From: Chrysomallon squamiferum
Lineage: Eukaryota; Mollusca; Gastropoda; Neomphalida; Peltospiridae
Direction: 5' to 3'
Assembly: GCA_012295275.1 (NCBI GenBank)
Contig: CM022679.1
Coordinates: 768,275-815,774 of the forward strand
Length of the DNA stretch: 47,500 nucleotides
Made by a program: the position numbers and the translations under genes. Positions 12,201 through 28,103 of this stretch are shown in pieces (within the stretch, counting starts at the first letter, position 1; every line of letters begins with the position of its first letter). The notes beneath the pieces are model-generated. The model was not told the origin of the DNA. It saw only the letters and a list, made by a program, of their open reading frames with translations, and searched no databases.

Positions 12201-12521
12201 ATGGCAAAAACGAAGAAGCTGAGAAAAAGACAGTCAGAACCCCAGACAAAAGAAAGAAATCTGAGGCAGAGGATGATGGAAAGAAGGAAGAAGGAGATAC
12301 AAAGGATGAAAGCACTGAAGCAGAAGAAAGTGAAGAAAAACCAAAGAAGAAAAGAAGGAAACATGTTAAACGTATGAAGTTTTATTATTATTATAAATTA
12401 TTATTATTATTATTATTTCTATAAGTGTTGTTTCTATAAGTATCAAAATCATCATCTTTGTTATTACTATTAACATTATCATTATCACTGATGCAACTAC
12501 TTTTATTTTAACTATTATTTC

Positions 12522-12572
<51 letters not shown>

Positions 12573-14483
12573 TACTATTATTATTACTATTACTAGTATT
12601 ACTATTATTATTAGTAGTAGTAATAGTATTACTTTTATTATTATTAATAACTATTATTATTACTGTTATTAATATTATTAATTACTATTATTAGTAGTAG
12701 TAGTATTACTATAATTATTAGTTGTTGTTGTTTTTGTTATTGTTACTGTTACTGTTACTGTTGTTGTTATTGTTATTGTTGTTTGTTATTGTTATTGTTA
12801 TTGTTGTTGTTACTGTTTGTTGTTGTTACTGTTACTGTTAGTGTTAGTGTTACTGTTGTTACTGTTGTTACTGTTATTGTTCCTGTTACTGACACAGAGA
12901 AGGTGAAGGACCTGCAGGACATACAACACGATGATCCGAAGTGTGTGGATGACGTGTTTCCGCTGGCTCTCACGTACATGAATGACCGAAGGAGGCGTCT
13001 GTGGTGAAGATAAAGAAGTACATAGACAAGTACTACGGGGACGTCAGTCTGGACAGGTCAGCTTCTCTCTGTAGTGTTCACTTCTTCTTCAGCACATCTC
13101 ACAAAATACAGTTTAACTTGATCTTTTCAAATAACATTGTAATTAACAAATTACAGAATCCTTCACAGACAAACATTTTTATTGTTTTATCAAAGATTCT
13201 TCAGTGTAAATTAATTTTTAAAAATTCAGTCTAATAAAATAATTATAAAAAATTGTGGATTATTTTTAACAGTGTTTATTAATTTCTCTCAAAAGAAATT
13301 AATCTCTAAATCAAAGGGAAACTTGAAAAATGCTTTTAAGATTAGTAGGTATTTGTTTTAAAATTTTATTTTTATGCTCAGGCTGAGGTCTGCACTGGAA
13401 CACGGGGTGGAGAAAGGTTTGTTTGAAAAGGTGTCAGGGAAGACTGGAGTGTTAGGCTCCTACAGGCTCATAGCCGACGAGTTTAATCCTAAAGAAAGTG
13501 AGTTTTTATTTCTTTGTCTATAAGTATGCGTCTACCATTATTTTTATGTGCAACTATATGCACATACATGTAAACTGTTTTGCACTGCAATTGTGAATCA
13601 AAAGATTTGTTCAGTGACTTTAATTTTCTTTTATTATTATTATTAATTGGTATGCCTTCATAATTTTTTTTTCTTTTTTTTTTTTTTAACTTTCATACAG
13701 TCAGTCATATTATTTGTAAGATAATTATTTAGTGCGTGTTATAAATAATATTGACAGCTAAAAGTCTGGATGACATTATCTGCTGTGCTATCATTGCTGG
13801 AGCTGAACCAAAGCAGTCGTCAGCGGTGCTGTTGAAGAAGTACGTCTCCGAGTACCACGACAACTTCAACATTGAAAACAGACCCCACGTCTTCAAACAC
13901 GCCCTGGAGCGCGCCTGCAGGAACGGCCTCATCACGTGCGTGTGTTTATTTTACTCAGTGTTTGTTTTCTGCTTTCACTATCAACTTTATTAATATTGTA
14001 ATCTAATACTTACTTTGTATATAAGCATTTTCAGAATGGTGGATAATAAATAAATGTAATGATTTGTTTTTGTGAATTACAACTTTCAGATATAATTTTA
14101 CCTGTGGCTAGCTTTGTATTTGGTTTCTGGTTTCATTATCAGTTATTTAATATTATTTTAATTAGCTTGCTTGGACAAAATAATGAACTTCACAATAACC
14201 ATTTTCAGAATTACGGATTAGCAAAAAACATAATTAATTTTTCTGAGCATTAATGATGACATTTATTTTTCTTATTATGTTTTATTTTTATGTTTTCATT
14301 ATTAAATTATTAAACTATTTATTAATTTTTTTCTTTTCTATTAATACTGAAACCCGAGAATCATAATTGAAAATATGTAACAGAACAGAAAATATATTCG
14401 AAGATATAAATGATAAAAAACTACCACTCAAAAGTATTGTTGTTGTTGTTAGTGTTATTGTCAGTACTATTGTTGTTCTTTAC

Positions 14484-14514
<31 letters not shown>

Positions 14515-14980
14515 TTTTTTATTGATTTTTATTATTTATTTATTTATTTATATTTTTATTTATTTATTTATTTATATTTATTTATTTATATTTTTATTTA
14601 TTTATTTATTTATGTATTTATGTATGTGTTTACGTATTTATATATGTATTTATTTATTTCAAAGTCAGCTATCTGGGATTGGTGCGTCGGGCAGTTTTAA
14701 ACTGAACTACGTGTTCACGCCGTCACCGCTGATTCTTGCTGGGGAGCATGACGACGAGGAGGAGGAGGGTGAGTATGACCCGCAGACTGTGGAGAAGTAC
14801 GTGCCTCGCGGAACCAAGTCGAGAACTTCACACAGACAGAGAGAGACGCACCAGTACGCAGACTTCACAATCTTTGAACCCCCGAAACAAAAACGAAAAC
14901 CTCCAACTGACAGAAGCAAGGCAAAACCTGCAGAAAAACAGCATAAAAAGAAGAAGACAGAAAAGAAAAAGCTTCGATAA
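9226..14980 (+). CDS. HP1BP3: HP1BP3-like protein with three H15 linker-histone domains
   Basis: Coding exons: 9226-9404, 9878-10001, 10665-10832, 11201-11368, 11742-11834, 12188-12371, 12898-13056, 13382-13497, 13758-13935 and 14665-14980. All have GT-AG borders with matching phases except within exon 7. The product is about 561 residues. It has a Lys/Glu-rich start, an extra region at about 70-140 (LFDYYTEACHLDG, ETSAYKGLIKELK), and H15 domains at about 145-228, 320-393 and 399-470. Acidic/basic linkers separate the domains and a Lys-rich tail ends in KKKTEKKKLR. H15 domains bind linker DNA, and HP1BP3 is the family with three of them, linked to HP1 and heterochromatin in the nucleus. The total coding length is one base short of a multiple of three, because exon 7 carries a frame break near 12988. 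Exon 2 is followed by a minisatellite copying its splice donor, and exon 5 is preceded by a partial exon copy. Confidence 0.88.
9985..10285 (+). repeat. 72-bp minisatellite containing the exon 2 splice donor of HP1BP3
   Basis: The exon 2 end TCAGTATTCAGAGCT and its intron start GTAAGTTT form the first unit. The unit of about 72 bp then recurs at about 10058, 10131 and 10203, with a truncated copy at about 10275. Later copies read TCAGTGTTCAGAGCT followed by GTAAGT, and one has AATT before GTAAGT. A second GTAAGT lies about 27 bp further on in every unit. Read-through from the true exon meets TAA at once, so only the first donor preserves the reading frame. Confidence 0.9.
11676..11720 (+). 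pseudogene. Partial duplicate of HP1BP3 exon 5 (acceptor plus exon start)
   Basis: The sequence after TATAG at 11675 translates as LKGVGECDYYKLPC-stop. The true exon 5 begins 66 bp downstream with VKGIGKCGYYRLP. The two are about 74% identical in DNA over 39 bases, with mostly conservative protein changes. The copy has its own AG acceptor and the correct phase from exon 4, but a stop codon follows after 14 codons. It is either a decayed tandem duplicate or an alternative terminal/poison exon. Confidence 0.6.
12390..12890. repeat. 500-bp degenerate TTA/TTG/GTTACT tract adjoining an exon
   Basis: Trinucleotide TTA/TTG repeats with TAG/TAC interruptions pass into GTTACT hexamers. They fill most of HP1BP3 intron 6 and run right up to the acceptor at 12897, so the repeat itself supplies the pyrimidine-rich tract of the 3' splice site. 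Confidence 0.85.
12898..13056 (+). CDS. HP1BP3: HP1BP3 exon 7, frame broken by one missing base
   Basis: Entering in the phase set by exon 6, the frame reads KVKDLQDIQHDD and then VFPLALTYMNDR, the start of the second H15 domain, before hitting TGA at 13004. The rest of the domain (KEASVVKIKKYIDKYYGDVS) is in another frame starting at about 12989. The downstream frame is the one required by exon 8 (LRSALEHGVEKGLFEKV). One base is therefore missing near 12988. Both halves match H15 domains. A sequencing or assembly error is the simplest cause; a real null allele is possible. Confidence 0.8.
14481..14664. repeat. (TTTA)n tract forming the 3' splice site of HP1BP3 exon 10
   Basis: About 180 bp of TTTA/TTTG-type repeats end at the acceptor TTTCAAAG (AG at 14663-14664). 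The long open frames through the repeat are artefacts. Confidence 0.85.
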
Positions 14981-15333
14981 TTTTTCATTTGTCATTGACA
15001 TTGTGGTCAGTACAGCAGCTATGTTGGGGCATTGCTTTTTTTTCATTAGGAAGTGGAGATGTATCCATTCTTTCTTTTTTTTTTTAACATAAATTTACTC
15101 AGTTTTTGATCCATAGCCATAGACTTAGTGGTAAACTGATTCATTCAAATCAGAACTAACAGTCATAGTGTTAATTCATTCAGTCAATTCTGCCAGTGTG
15201 TTTGTATAATAATAATAACAACAATAATAACAATAATGATAATATAATATAATAATAATAATAATAATAATATGATGATGATGATGATGATGACAATAAC
15301 GATGATTATTATTATTATTATTATTATTACAAC

Positions 15334-15383
<50 letters not shown>

Positions 15384-16460
15384 CTCCAATTGTTTTTATG
15401 TTGTTATTTTCTTTCTTTATTTATTTATTTGTTTTGGCTTGGTGGGGTTAAAGCTTAAATATTAAATATATTAATATTAAGAGATTTTTAAAGGAACATC
15501 CACCATAATGCAGGTGAAATACACACATTTATTGTTACATTTGTTTCTTATGAATGTAAAAAAAACCTGTATTTCTCTAAACTGAGACAGACGTGTGACA
15601 TAGAGAATTACACAGAAGTAATTATAACTGTTTTGATATCATTTATCTTCTCTTCAGAAGTGCCTGTAAAACTGGCAATATTTAATGGCACCTTGAGTTG
15701 TGTGCGTGTTACTGGAGAACATCCATGAAGTATATATTCACAGAGTCTGCAGTGTTCTGTTTTATTATACAGTAACTTGAAAATAAATTATTTAAACTAT
15801 TAATATAAAAAAATATATATATTTTCTAAAATAAAAACCATCTCACCATAACTACATTTTCTACATCATTATTCTGTTCTCATTTTTGGTAGGGTTTTTT
15901 TCAAGTTTGAACATGAACTGATCAGTAAATGAGATAGAACTTCAGAAACAATTAGAAATTCTGAAACTACACAAGTTAAAAACATCACTGTAAACAGATT
16001 TCACTTTTTACTGGGATTTTTGCTGTACTTTTTATTTTTTTATTTCATCAACACTAACTGTATACCAAAGCGAAACTAACCCTCACCACTGCATCTGGGT
16101 ATATATACTAAATGGATGCTCACTTTTTCACATATTGTTTAAAGATTTCATGAAAAAGATAAAACTTTCACGTTTACACAGTGTGTCAACACTCTAATAC
16201 ATTGTTGTTTGTGATGTTGTTTGGTGTTGTGAAATTGTTTACTCTTGTATATTGTAACAACTGCTGTTTCATGTTGCCTCTCATAACCAGTTTGTTTTTG
16301 TTGTTTCACATTTTACATTTGTTCAGTGTATTATAATTGTTTTTCAGAAGAAAAAATACAAAAGTAACTTGTATTTGTTATTAATGTATTTTTTGATAAC
16401 TTTTTTAAAATACAAACAGAATAATACTTATTGTTATTTTATTTAATTTTTTTAATTATT
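14981..16460 (+). other. 3' UTR and flank of HP1BP3-like gene
   Basis: After the stop at 14978-14980 the sequence is AT-rich, with AAT/TTA microsatellites at 15225-15382. A candidate polyadenylation signal AATAAA lies at 15782-15787, with others nearby. The true 3' end is not determinable here. Confidence 0.4.
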
Positions 16461-16476
16461 TTTATTTATTTTCTAT

Positions 16477-16477
<1 letters not shown>

Positions 16478-16516
<39 letters not shown>
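16478..16516. repeat. Poly-T tract
   Basis: A homopolymer T run of nearly 40 bases. In a mollusc-like genome it could be a retroposed tail on the minus strand, but no element body was recognised beside it. Confidence 0.8.
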
Positions 16517-16517
<1 letters not shown>

Positions 16518-17010
16518 TTTGTCAGGATCAAAAATTACTTTTTAAAAATAAATGAAATATATTAGGATTAAGTTTAATTTTTACTATAAAGATTAATTTT
16601 TATCACACTGTTTAAAAAAATTTGTTTATATTTTTTAATAAGTTCTTGACAACTGACGTGTTTTTGAAAGCACAAGTTTTATCTGTGCATGTTTACTTAT
16701 TTTGTTCATTTTAAAAAAGAATTATAAATATTTTTTCTTTGTTTTTATCATCATACATAAAATCAAAATTTGTTTTTTATTGTTCTGGTTGGACATCGCA
16801 TCTAATAGTTTTACATATATTTGTTAACTTCTAACTTGAGAATAACATTTATCACAGCATTCTATATGTACACACACATATATTGTAGATTATTAATGAG
16901 ATGACAAGGTCTGGTAGGGCTGTCAGCCTGGAATTGTAAAACAGATTTTAAAAACACTGACAGGAAGCTGCCACACTTTGTTCAAATGTTTGGCTGATAT
17001 TTTGAGAAGA
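16517..17010. other. AT-rich intergenic sequence
   Basis: Nothing recognisable apart from short A/T runs and a CACACA segment. Confidence 0.4.
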
Positions 17011-17014
17011 GACA

Positions 17015-17310
17015 GTTTTACATATTGTTTATGTAGTATATAATAATCACACCATTTATCATGTTATCAGTTTTACCTATTGTTTATGTAGCATGTAATA
17101 ATCACACCATTTATCATGTTATCAGTTTTACATATTGTTTATGTAGTATGTAATAATCACATTGATCATGTTATCAGTTTTACATATTGTTTATGTAGTA
17201 TGTAATAATCACATTGATCATGTTATCAGTTTTACATATTGTTTATGTAGTATGTAATAATCACACCATTTATCATGTTATCAGTTTTACCTATTGTTTA
17301 TGTAGCATGC
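17015..17310. repeat. 55-bp minisatellite, about five copies
   Basis: The unit consists of TTTTACATATTGTTTATGTA, then GTATGTAATAATCAC and CATTTATCATGTTATCAG. Two central copies carry a short deletion (CACATTGATCATG). The array lies between the HP1BP3 and LRMDA genes. Confidence 0.85.
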
Positions 17311-17349
17311 TTCCATTTTTTGATTACTTGTTGAATGTTACATTTATGA

Positions 17350-17827
17350 TTATTATTATTATTATTATTATTATTATTTATTTATTTTTTTTTTTTTTTT
17401 TTTTTTTTTTTGGAATAAGGTAGGTTGCTTTGTTGCCTACTTCATATTGGAATTTTTCTTTTTACATCACTGCCATTTTATTTCTAAAATACTTCTAGAT
17501 CTCTCCTTTTTTAATATTTCTTTCTTTTTGTATCACGTAAGAATTAATTCTGAATGGTTTTTCCTCTGTTTTAATCATGGTACATCAAATTGTGAATATA
17601 ACCGATATAAAATAGGATAATGTTTCAAAATGTGATTTCATCTCAGTTTAAATTGCTTGTTTAATGCAGTCCACAGTGAACACTTACTGAAACACTGCCA
17701 CTCCAGAGCTGCTACAAACCATTGTAAGCTGCCATTCAGAAATGGATATTTATTTTGGTTTCCTGACATTTCATGTTTTTGACATTTTTGCTTTAACTGC
17801 AACAATGTTTTTTTTTTTTTTTTTTTA

Positions 17828-17872
<45 letters not shown>

Positions 17873-20743
17873 TTTTATGATCACTTTCGAATGGTTTCAA
17901 ACCTGTTGAAGAAATTAAATTTATGATCAAGAATTCCTGAGACTAATAGCTGCAACATTGATGCTGTATAATTTAAACTGAATGTATTTAATCAAATTTC
18001 ATACTCTGACTCAGCATTTTTGTAAAATTTAATTTTATTTGGTAATATTTTAACTTAATTTTCTGTTATAAGTGATTATAAGGAGAAATCAAAATATAAT
18101 TTTTGTTTGTTAAGTATCTGAGATAAAATGTTAACACACACACACACACACACAAAGACAGACAGACTATGGTAACAATTTCAGCTATGTTTTAGAAAAC
18201 TACACATTGGTTTTAAAAAACTGCAGTTTGTTTTATAATCACTTATAAATGATGAATAACTGACTTAGTGTCCCATATTTTTTAAGATTACAAAAAATTG
18301 ATACTTCTTGAATTTTCACATAATTTGTATACATTTCTTTTATTTTTTTTAAATATTCATTTCTGTTGTGATGTCAGATGACTTAATTTTCATTTCATTT
18401 CAAGAATGTCTGCAGTATTAAACATAAAACCTAGTCGTTTGTAAAATCATTTTTGTATTTTTATTGGCCATTTGTATTTACTTTCATTATTATTATTATT
18501 AGGTTTTTTTTTATTATTATTTAATTTACACCTTAAAGATATTCTACATATATAATTTTCAAAACATATATATAAACAATTTTTTTATAGCAGGGTAATA
18601 AAATATTTATCAATAAATAGAAATTTTTTATATTTTTTACCATCAGGAATGGAATTAAAAATAATAATAATACAAAAGAAACAAAATTGTTTAATGCAGA
18701 GAATATTTATTTATTTTTTAATTGGACTGATAGTAATGGCATTTTCGATTGGACCTTCATCCAGAAATGCATAAATATGTTACTGGAGGAGAATGGAACT
18801 CCATTTTAACATCCTTTAAAGTAATAAACAACATTTTATATTCATAATTTTAACTAACAACTAAGTGTAAAACTTTCTAATAACATTTTTGTTTTAATCT
18901 TTTTTCACGTTTGTTTCAGAAACTTGAAACGCACCAGAGTAATCAGACTTCACTGATGAACAAGATTTGTTTGTGTTTTTAGTTGTTGTATCTCATCTTT
19001 TTACCAATCACAGCCATCCACTTTAATCTATATTTTATTTTTAATTCTTTTTTTTTTCTTTTAATTTTCTAATTATTTCTCCAAGACCAAATCATGCATA
19101 ATATATCAGAGCTTTTTGCTTCATTGTATTTATTTACACTAAACAGCATTACAGAAATTTGACATTTTAATGTTTTTTAATCAATTTAATGCTAACAATT
19201 TTTGGAAGTTTTTTGTCACTTTAGAATTTTAATGATACCAAAGTATTATCATTCAGCTAATGGGTTTTTTTTTTAGATTGTTTTACTATTATTATATTTT
19301 CATTGTTGTGTAGTTCATGTCTGTTGTTTCTAAATATTTTCATTTAATATTTTATTATAATTTTGTTTGTTTTTTAAACCAATACCTTCTGGTATAAAAA
19401 AATCTGTACATTGAAAATGTTTCACTGGTTGTTTTAAGTATTGTTGTAATCTGGTGAGATGAAGTATTTTAGTACACAGAGTAGGACTGGTCTTTTCAGA
19501 CCTTTGTTCATTTATAGAAGCCAAAATTATGTTAATAAATAGCCAATTATATGTATAAATGTTGTTTGTTATTTATAATGAATGTTTAACCAGCACCTCA
19601 ACACAAACTTACATCAGTGGTTAGGTTTTGAAAAAGAAAAAGTAAATATATTTAGGAGTTTGTAAACTGTTTACAATTTAAATTAAAACGGTTTTGTGAC
19701 AAATGTTATACCAACAACCAAGGTAAACTTATAAAATGTAACCATTAAAAGACAGTAATGAAATTTTAATATTTTTATAAATTAGTGTACACCTGTAACA
19801 CACTGCAACCAATGTCATTGCATTGAGTTGTGTTTAGTTTACTGTACTTGTATGGTACAGAAACAGACTGAAATCTAACATACAATAATAACTGAACGAT
19901 GTGAATCAGTAAGATATTTAATTATAACAAAAGATCATTAATTTACAACAAGGTAAATAGATCAACAGTAATAAAAGTATCAAATTATCAACTGACAGTG
20001 TGTCTTTATTGTCACAATCAATACTAGTCTTAGGTTACTAATATGACCAGTGCAATCCAGTGACAGACTCTAGGGGGTGGTGGTAAGGGGTTTTATATCC
20101 CACAGATGTTTTATTAATTTTAGTCAGAAAACCCCCCACCCCTCCCTACAAACATGATTTGTAATTGCTGTACAATTTAACATTCAGTTTTGTTTATTTT
20201 ATTATCTAACTTCATGATTCAGAATCTCTTTCCACAAATTAACAATAACCAAAACATCATGTTCTTCCAGAAGACAGAAAATTATTAACAAAATACGAGT
20301 TAAAAACAACCATTAAAAACTCAACAAGAAAAACAAGAAAAGAAAAAGAAGCACGGCTTTCAGAGGTTAATCTTCAACATAAATATGTGTACAAAAAATA
20401 AAAACTTGTAAAATTTAAAAACAAAAGTTAATGTTTTTATTTTTTATCATTTTTTTTTATCACAGTCTGAATTCTCAGCAACTAATGGCATTAAGGTAAG
20501 TTGTGACCTGTGTTTGTCTTTTTTCTACTTTTTTTTCTTGTTTTTATTATTATTATTTTTTTTTTTATAATCGACATAAATACAGAACAAGATTGGGGAA
20601 AACAATGTTGACAATAACTAAATACAAAATAAACTACTTAAAACTTTTGTTTGTGTTGTTTTTATGATTATTATGATTATGGTTATGATTTGGGATTATG
20701 ATTATGATTATGATTATGATTATGATTATGATTATGATTTGAT

Positions 20744-20774
<31 letters not shown>

Positions 20775-20861
20775 CATTTTTAATTTTAACTTTTAACTTA
20801 ATGTTTTATTTTTTGTTGTTGTTTGTTTCACCTTGTATTTTAAACTGTCATCATAATCATC

Positions 20862-20893
<32 letters not shown>

Positions 20894-21005
20894 TGTAGAG
20901 TTGTTGTATCCCACTGATTAAATAAAATAGTCAAAAATTTTGCCCTGTTCTGAAATGTAATGATACAGTTTTATCAACAACATTTACAAACCTGTCTGTT
21001 ATAAA

Positions 21006-21041
<36 letters not shown>

Positions 21042-21652
21042 GAAAGTCATATTAAATTTTAAAAAATCACTTCTGTATAATTTTAAAGTATATTTATAAA
21101 TAATATATCTAGCTAAATATTCAAATATGTTTTTAACACTTTTACCCAGAACTATTTTCATATCAAAATGAGAAATATTTGTCAGTTCAGACACCATTTC
21201 TGCTTCTCAGATCATTTGGAGTTGATGTGATTATACTGAGAAAAGATGATTTTTTATGCTTCATGATGAATAACTCTGACAATCTGGCCAGCCAGTATGT
21301 ACTGGTAATCTGATACTAAACAATATTTTATAAAAATAAAAATAATTAGTAATTAAAGAGGCACTGATGGTATTACCACAAAAATAAAAATAAATTTATA
21401 TATATAAAATATTTACATCAAATTCTTCACAAATTATAGTATCTTCTGAATCGATGTCTGCACCATTTAAATATGATAATAAAAAAATATATTTTATGAC
21501 ACACACAAAACATGTTTAGACAAACACACACACATACACTGAAAGAAGTAAACAAATGGAAAGAAAAAAAATAAAAATAAATAAAAAATACATTGCCAAT
21601 TAATAAAAATAAAATAACTAACAAAATACAATTGTTTTCTAAACTTCAGAGA

Positions 21653-21695
<43 letters not shown>

Positions 21696-21896
21696 ACAGA
21701 CAAACAGAAATATGCAGAACAAGGATTTAGATGTAACTTGTAACAGAAAATCAGAATTACAAAAATCACCACTTTAAACATCATCTCTCAGAATTGTTTA
21801 AATAAAATATATTAACACCGGTAATAACAAGCTATAGATCAATAGTTTTGCCCTCCAAAGTAGAAATTTTTTTAAACAAATTTTCAAATTGTCATG

Positions 21897-21928
<32 letters not shown>

Positions 21929-22010
21929 AAACAAAAAAATTAAAAATAATTACATTATAACATTTTTAGAGTTAATAATATTGAAAATTATCTTTAAAAT
22001 TAACTGTAGG
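17350..22010. other. Long AT-rich intergenic region between convergent genes
   Basis: No coding segment is supported. It includes TTA and poly-T tracts (17346-17412), (TA)n at 17829-17868, CA runs (18134-18154, 21007-21031, 21658-21693), a GATTAT hexamer array at 20694-20738, (TTTA)n at 20742-20775, (ATC)n at 20860-20893 and a poly-A tract at 21897-21926. Part of it will be the 3' UTRs of the HP1BP3 (+) and LRMDA (-) genes, which converge here. Confidence 0.45.
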
Positions 22011-25652
<3,642 letters not shown>

Positions 25653-25660
25653 TTTATTTA

Positions 25661-25717
25661 TCACGTGATATTTAATGTCACGTGAGTAAGACTAGGGAAG
25701 TGATGCGTGGCACTTCC
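25661..25717 (-). promoter_or_regulatory. LRMDA upstream region: two TCACGTGA boxes and paired ETS cores
   Basis: Perfect TCACGTGA octamers lie at 25661-25668 and 25678-25685, only 9 and 26 bp upstream of the start codon at 25652. GGAAGTG at 25696-25702 and CACTTCC at 25711-25717 form an inverted pair of ETS cores. TCACGTGA is the M-box/CLEAR element bound by MITF/TFE bHLH-Zip factors. Whether the sites act as promoter or lie in the 5' UTR is unknown. Confidence 0.6.
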
Positions 25718-26225
25718 TCATTTCTCTCTTTAGTTTTAACTTCCATTTTGTTTCTAATCTTATTTTTGAACGTTAGATATCATACATAAATAAATATATA
25801 CATTTAAATGGATTTTTTTTTTTTTTTTTTTTTTTTTAGAATATTTGCTAAATTTTTATTTATTTATACATTACAACGCATTTTCACTTTCATACGTTGA
25901 GTCAGAAACCAAAACGAGAAAAAGAAATGAGAGAGAGAGTAAAATAAACAGGCCAACTGCAAAATGCATACTTTTACTTTTACTACATTCAAAACAGAAT
26001 TCTATAATGATCAAACTCAGATAAATATATAACAACACAGTCACTTTGAGTTTAGATGATTTATTGTTTCTACTAAACATACTCATACTGACAATAAAAA
26101 TAAGTTAAAAGACTAAAATAATGAAATCAATAAAGCGTTTATAATTTCTATTTATTTATTTATTTATTTATTTAATTTATTATGCAACTGACTTTTACAA
26201 TCGCATCACGTTTTCGAAACATACC

Positions 26226-26340
26226 TGTTGATGTAATTATGTTCTGTACCTATGGTGAATAGATAGTCCCCCAAGAACACATTTTCAAGCGTGAGTTCCC
26301 GTATTAGCCACTCTGAGGTGGGGATGTCATCACTCACCAG
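26226..26340 (-). other. Orphan coding-like segment
   Basis: On the minus strand a frame reads SEWLIRELTLENVFLGDY and then FTIGTEHNYINR. It is preceded by CCCACCTCAG and followed by AACAG|GTATGT, so it could be an exon of about 90-110 bases. I do not recognise the protein and found no partner exons. It may be a stray or pseudogene exon, a repeat fragment or chance. Confidence 0.25.
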
Positions 26341-26410
26341 GTGCGTTTCAGGTACAGATAATAAAATTATGGTCAGAAAATATTTAAAATAATAATAATA
26401 ATAAAATAAA

Positions 26411-26488
<78 letters not shown>

Positions 26489-27752
26489 TCATAATAGTAA
26501 TAAATATTACAAAAAGAAAAATAATTAAAAAAATAATAATAATTTAAACCAAAAAAAAAAAAAAAGAAAAAAAGATATTTGTAGATGATGTTTGTATGCA
26601 GGAAAATGGCAGTTGGATCTTTCATCTCCTGACCTTTCTTTCTTCCATGTATTCTTGTGTATGCATGATGCGAAAGAAAATAAATAAGTATAGAAAATGT
26701 TTTAATAATAATAATAAAATAAATAAAAAATAAAATGATAAAAATTAAAAGGGAAAAAATAAAATTATAAAAACAAATTTAGAAGCGTCGGCCGAAATCA
26801 TAAAAGGAAAAAATATATATATATATAATTTAACAAAGTGATTTTGGAATATTTCTGGTGTGTTTCCTGCTTTCGGTACCTTTCTGGTCGTCATTCCGGT
26901 AGTTGAAAGTGGAAAAACAACAGCATACTGATTTATTTTTGCATTAAAATCATTCAAACGTTAACAGTCTAGTTTATTTATACAGTTCTAATTTCGGATA
27001 ATGTCGTCTAACAGAAAATGGTATCAACGTCGAGGTACTTCGTTCATTCATGATCGAAGGGAGAGAACTCTATCTTATGATCACGTCAAATAACAGAAGC
27101 AGTAAACGACATCAAATGCGACAAAATATAATTTAATATATATATATAAAGAGTAAATTCATAACCAACAGCATCTGAAATGTTAAGAACAATTAGATAT
27201 TGATTTTACATTATGTTTTTTAAATTAAAAGAAATAATGTATTACAGCTGATATCTTTATTCTACAATAAATCCTTGTTTTGTTTTCTACACAATTTAAT
27301 TTGAAGCTGAATTCATTATAATTCAAATGTATTGTCTTACTGGTCTAGATATATACAAGATCTTTCTTATTTATTTTCTCATTGCTAAGTGAAATAATAT
27401 GATTATTTCATTATACTTTGAAAATATAAATATCCTTTTAAAATTTTCACCTACACAAAAACATGTACTTTTTGACGCATCAACTGATAATTAGATTCAC
27501 TGATTTCCAAATCTGTATATAATGCAGAATATAAATATCTTTCCCAAATCGAGATTAAGATTTATTTATTTATTTATTTATTTGTTTGTTTGGTTGGTTG
27601 GTTTGTTGGATGGTTATTTGGTTGTTGTTGTTGTTTTTGTTGTTTTTTGTTTGTTTTTGTTTGGTTTTTGTTAATAATAAAAAAAACCTTTTTTCTCAGT
27701 TGATAACTAAATTATTTTGGTAAAAGATTCGTATTATGATTCACGTTTCGTT

Positions 27753-27755
<3 letters not shown>

Positions 27756-27824
<69 letters not shown>
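27756..27824. repeat. (TC)n microsatellite
   Basis: Pure TC run of about 68 bp. Confidence 0.95.
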
Positions 27825-27827
<3 letters not shown>

Positions 27828-28049
27828 GATTATGGATAACAGGTAAGATATTTGAATATACTGAGCAAGTCAATAATATATAAGAAATTTGAAAATATGT
27901 AAACTTTATTTAAGTGTGATACAATTTTGATAGGTAAGGTTAAAAAGTAATAAACATACCAATACAAAAACATTACATTTAATTAATTTACTATTTTAGT
28001 TATTTCTATATTAGATATGTTCAACATAAATTTGCTGTTGTAATTTCGA

Positions 28050-28051
<2 letters not shown>

Positions 28052-28100
<49 letters not shown>
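28052..28100. repeat. (GT)n microsatellite
   Basis: Pure GT run of about 48 bp. Confidence 0.95.

Positions 28101-28103
<3 letters not shown>

Noticed and set aside
14410-14990. Long frames through TTTA repeats and the last HP1BP3 exon in alternative frames
   Set aside because: The phase from exon 9 fixes the acceptor at 14664 and the frame ending KKKLR. The others are shadows.
20694-20738. Telomere-like hexamer array (GATTAT)n
   Set aside because: The unit is not TTAGGG, and the tract is short and flanked by TTTA and ATC arrays. It is an ordinary microsatellite.
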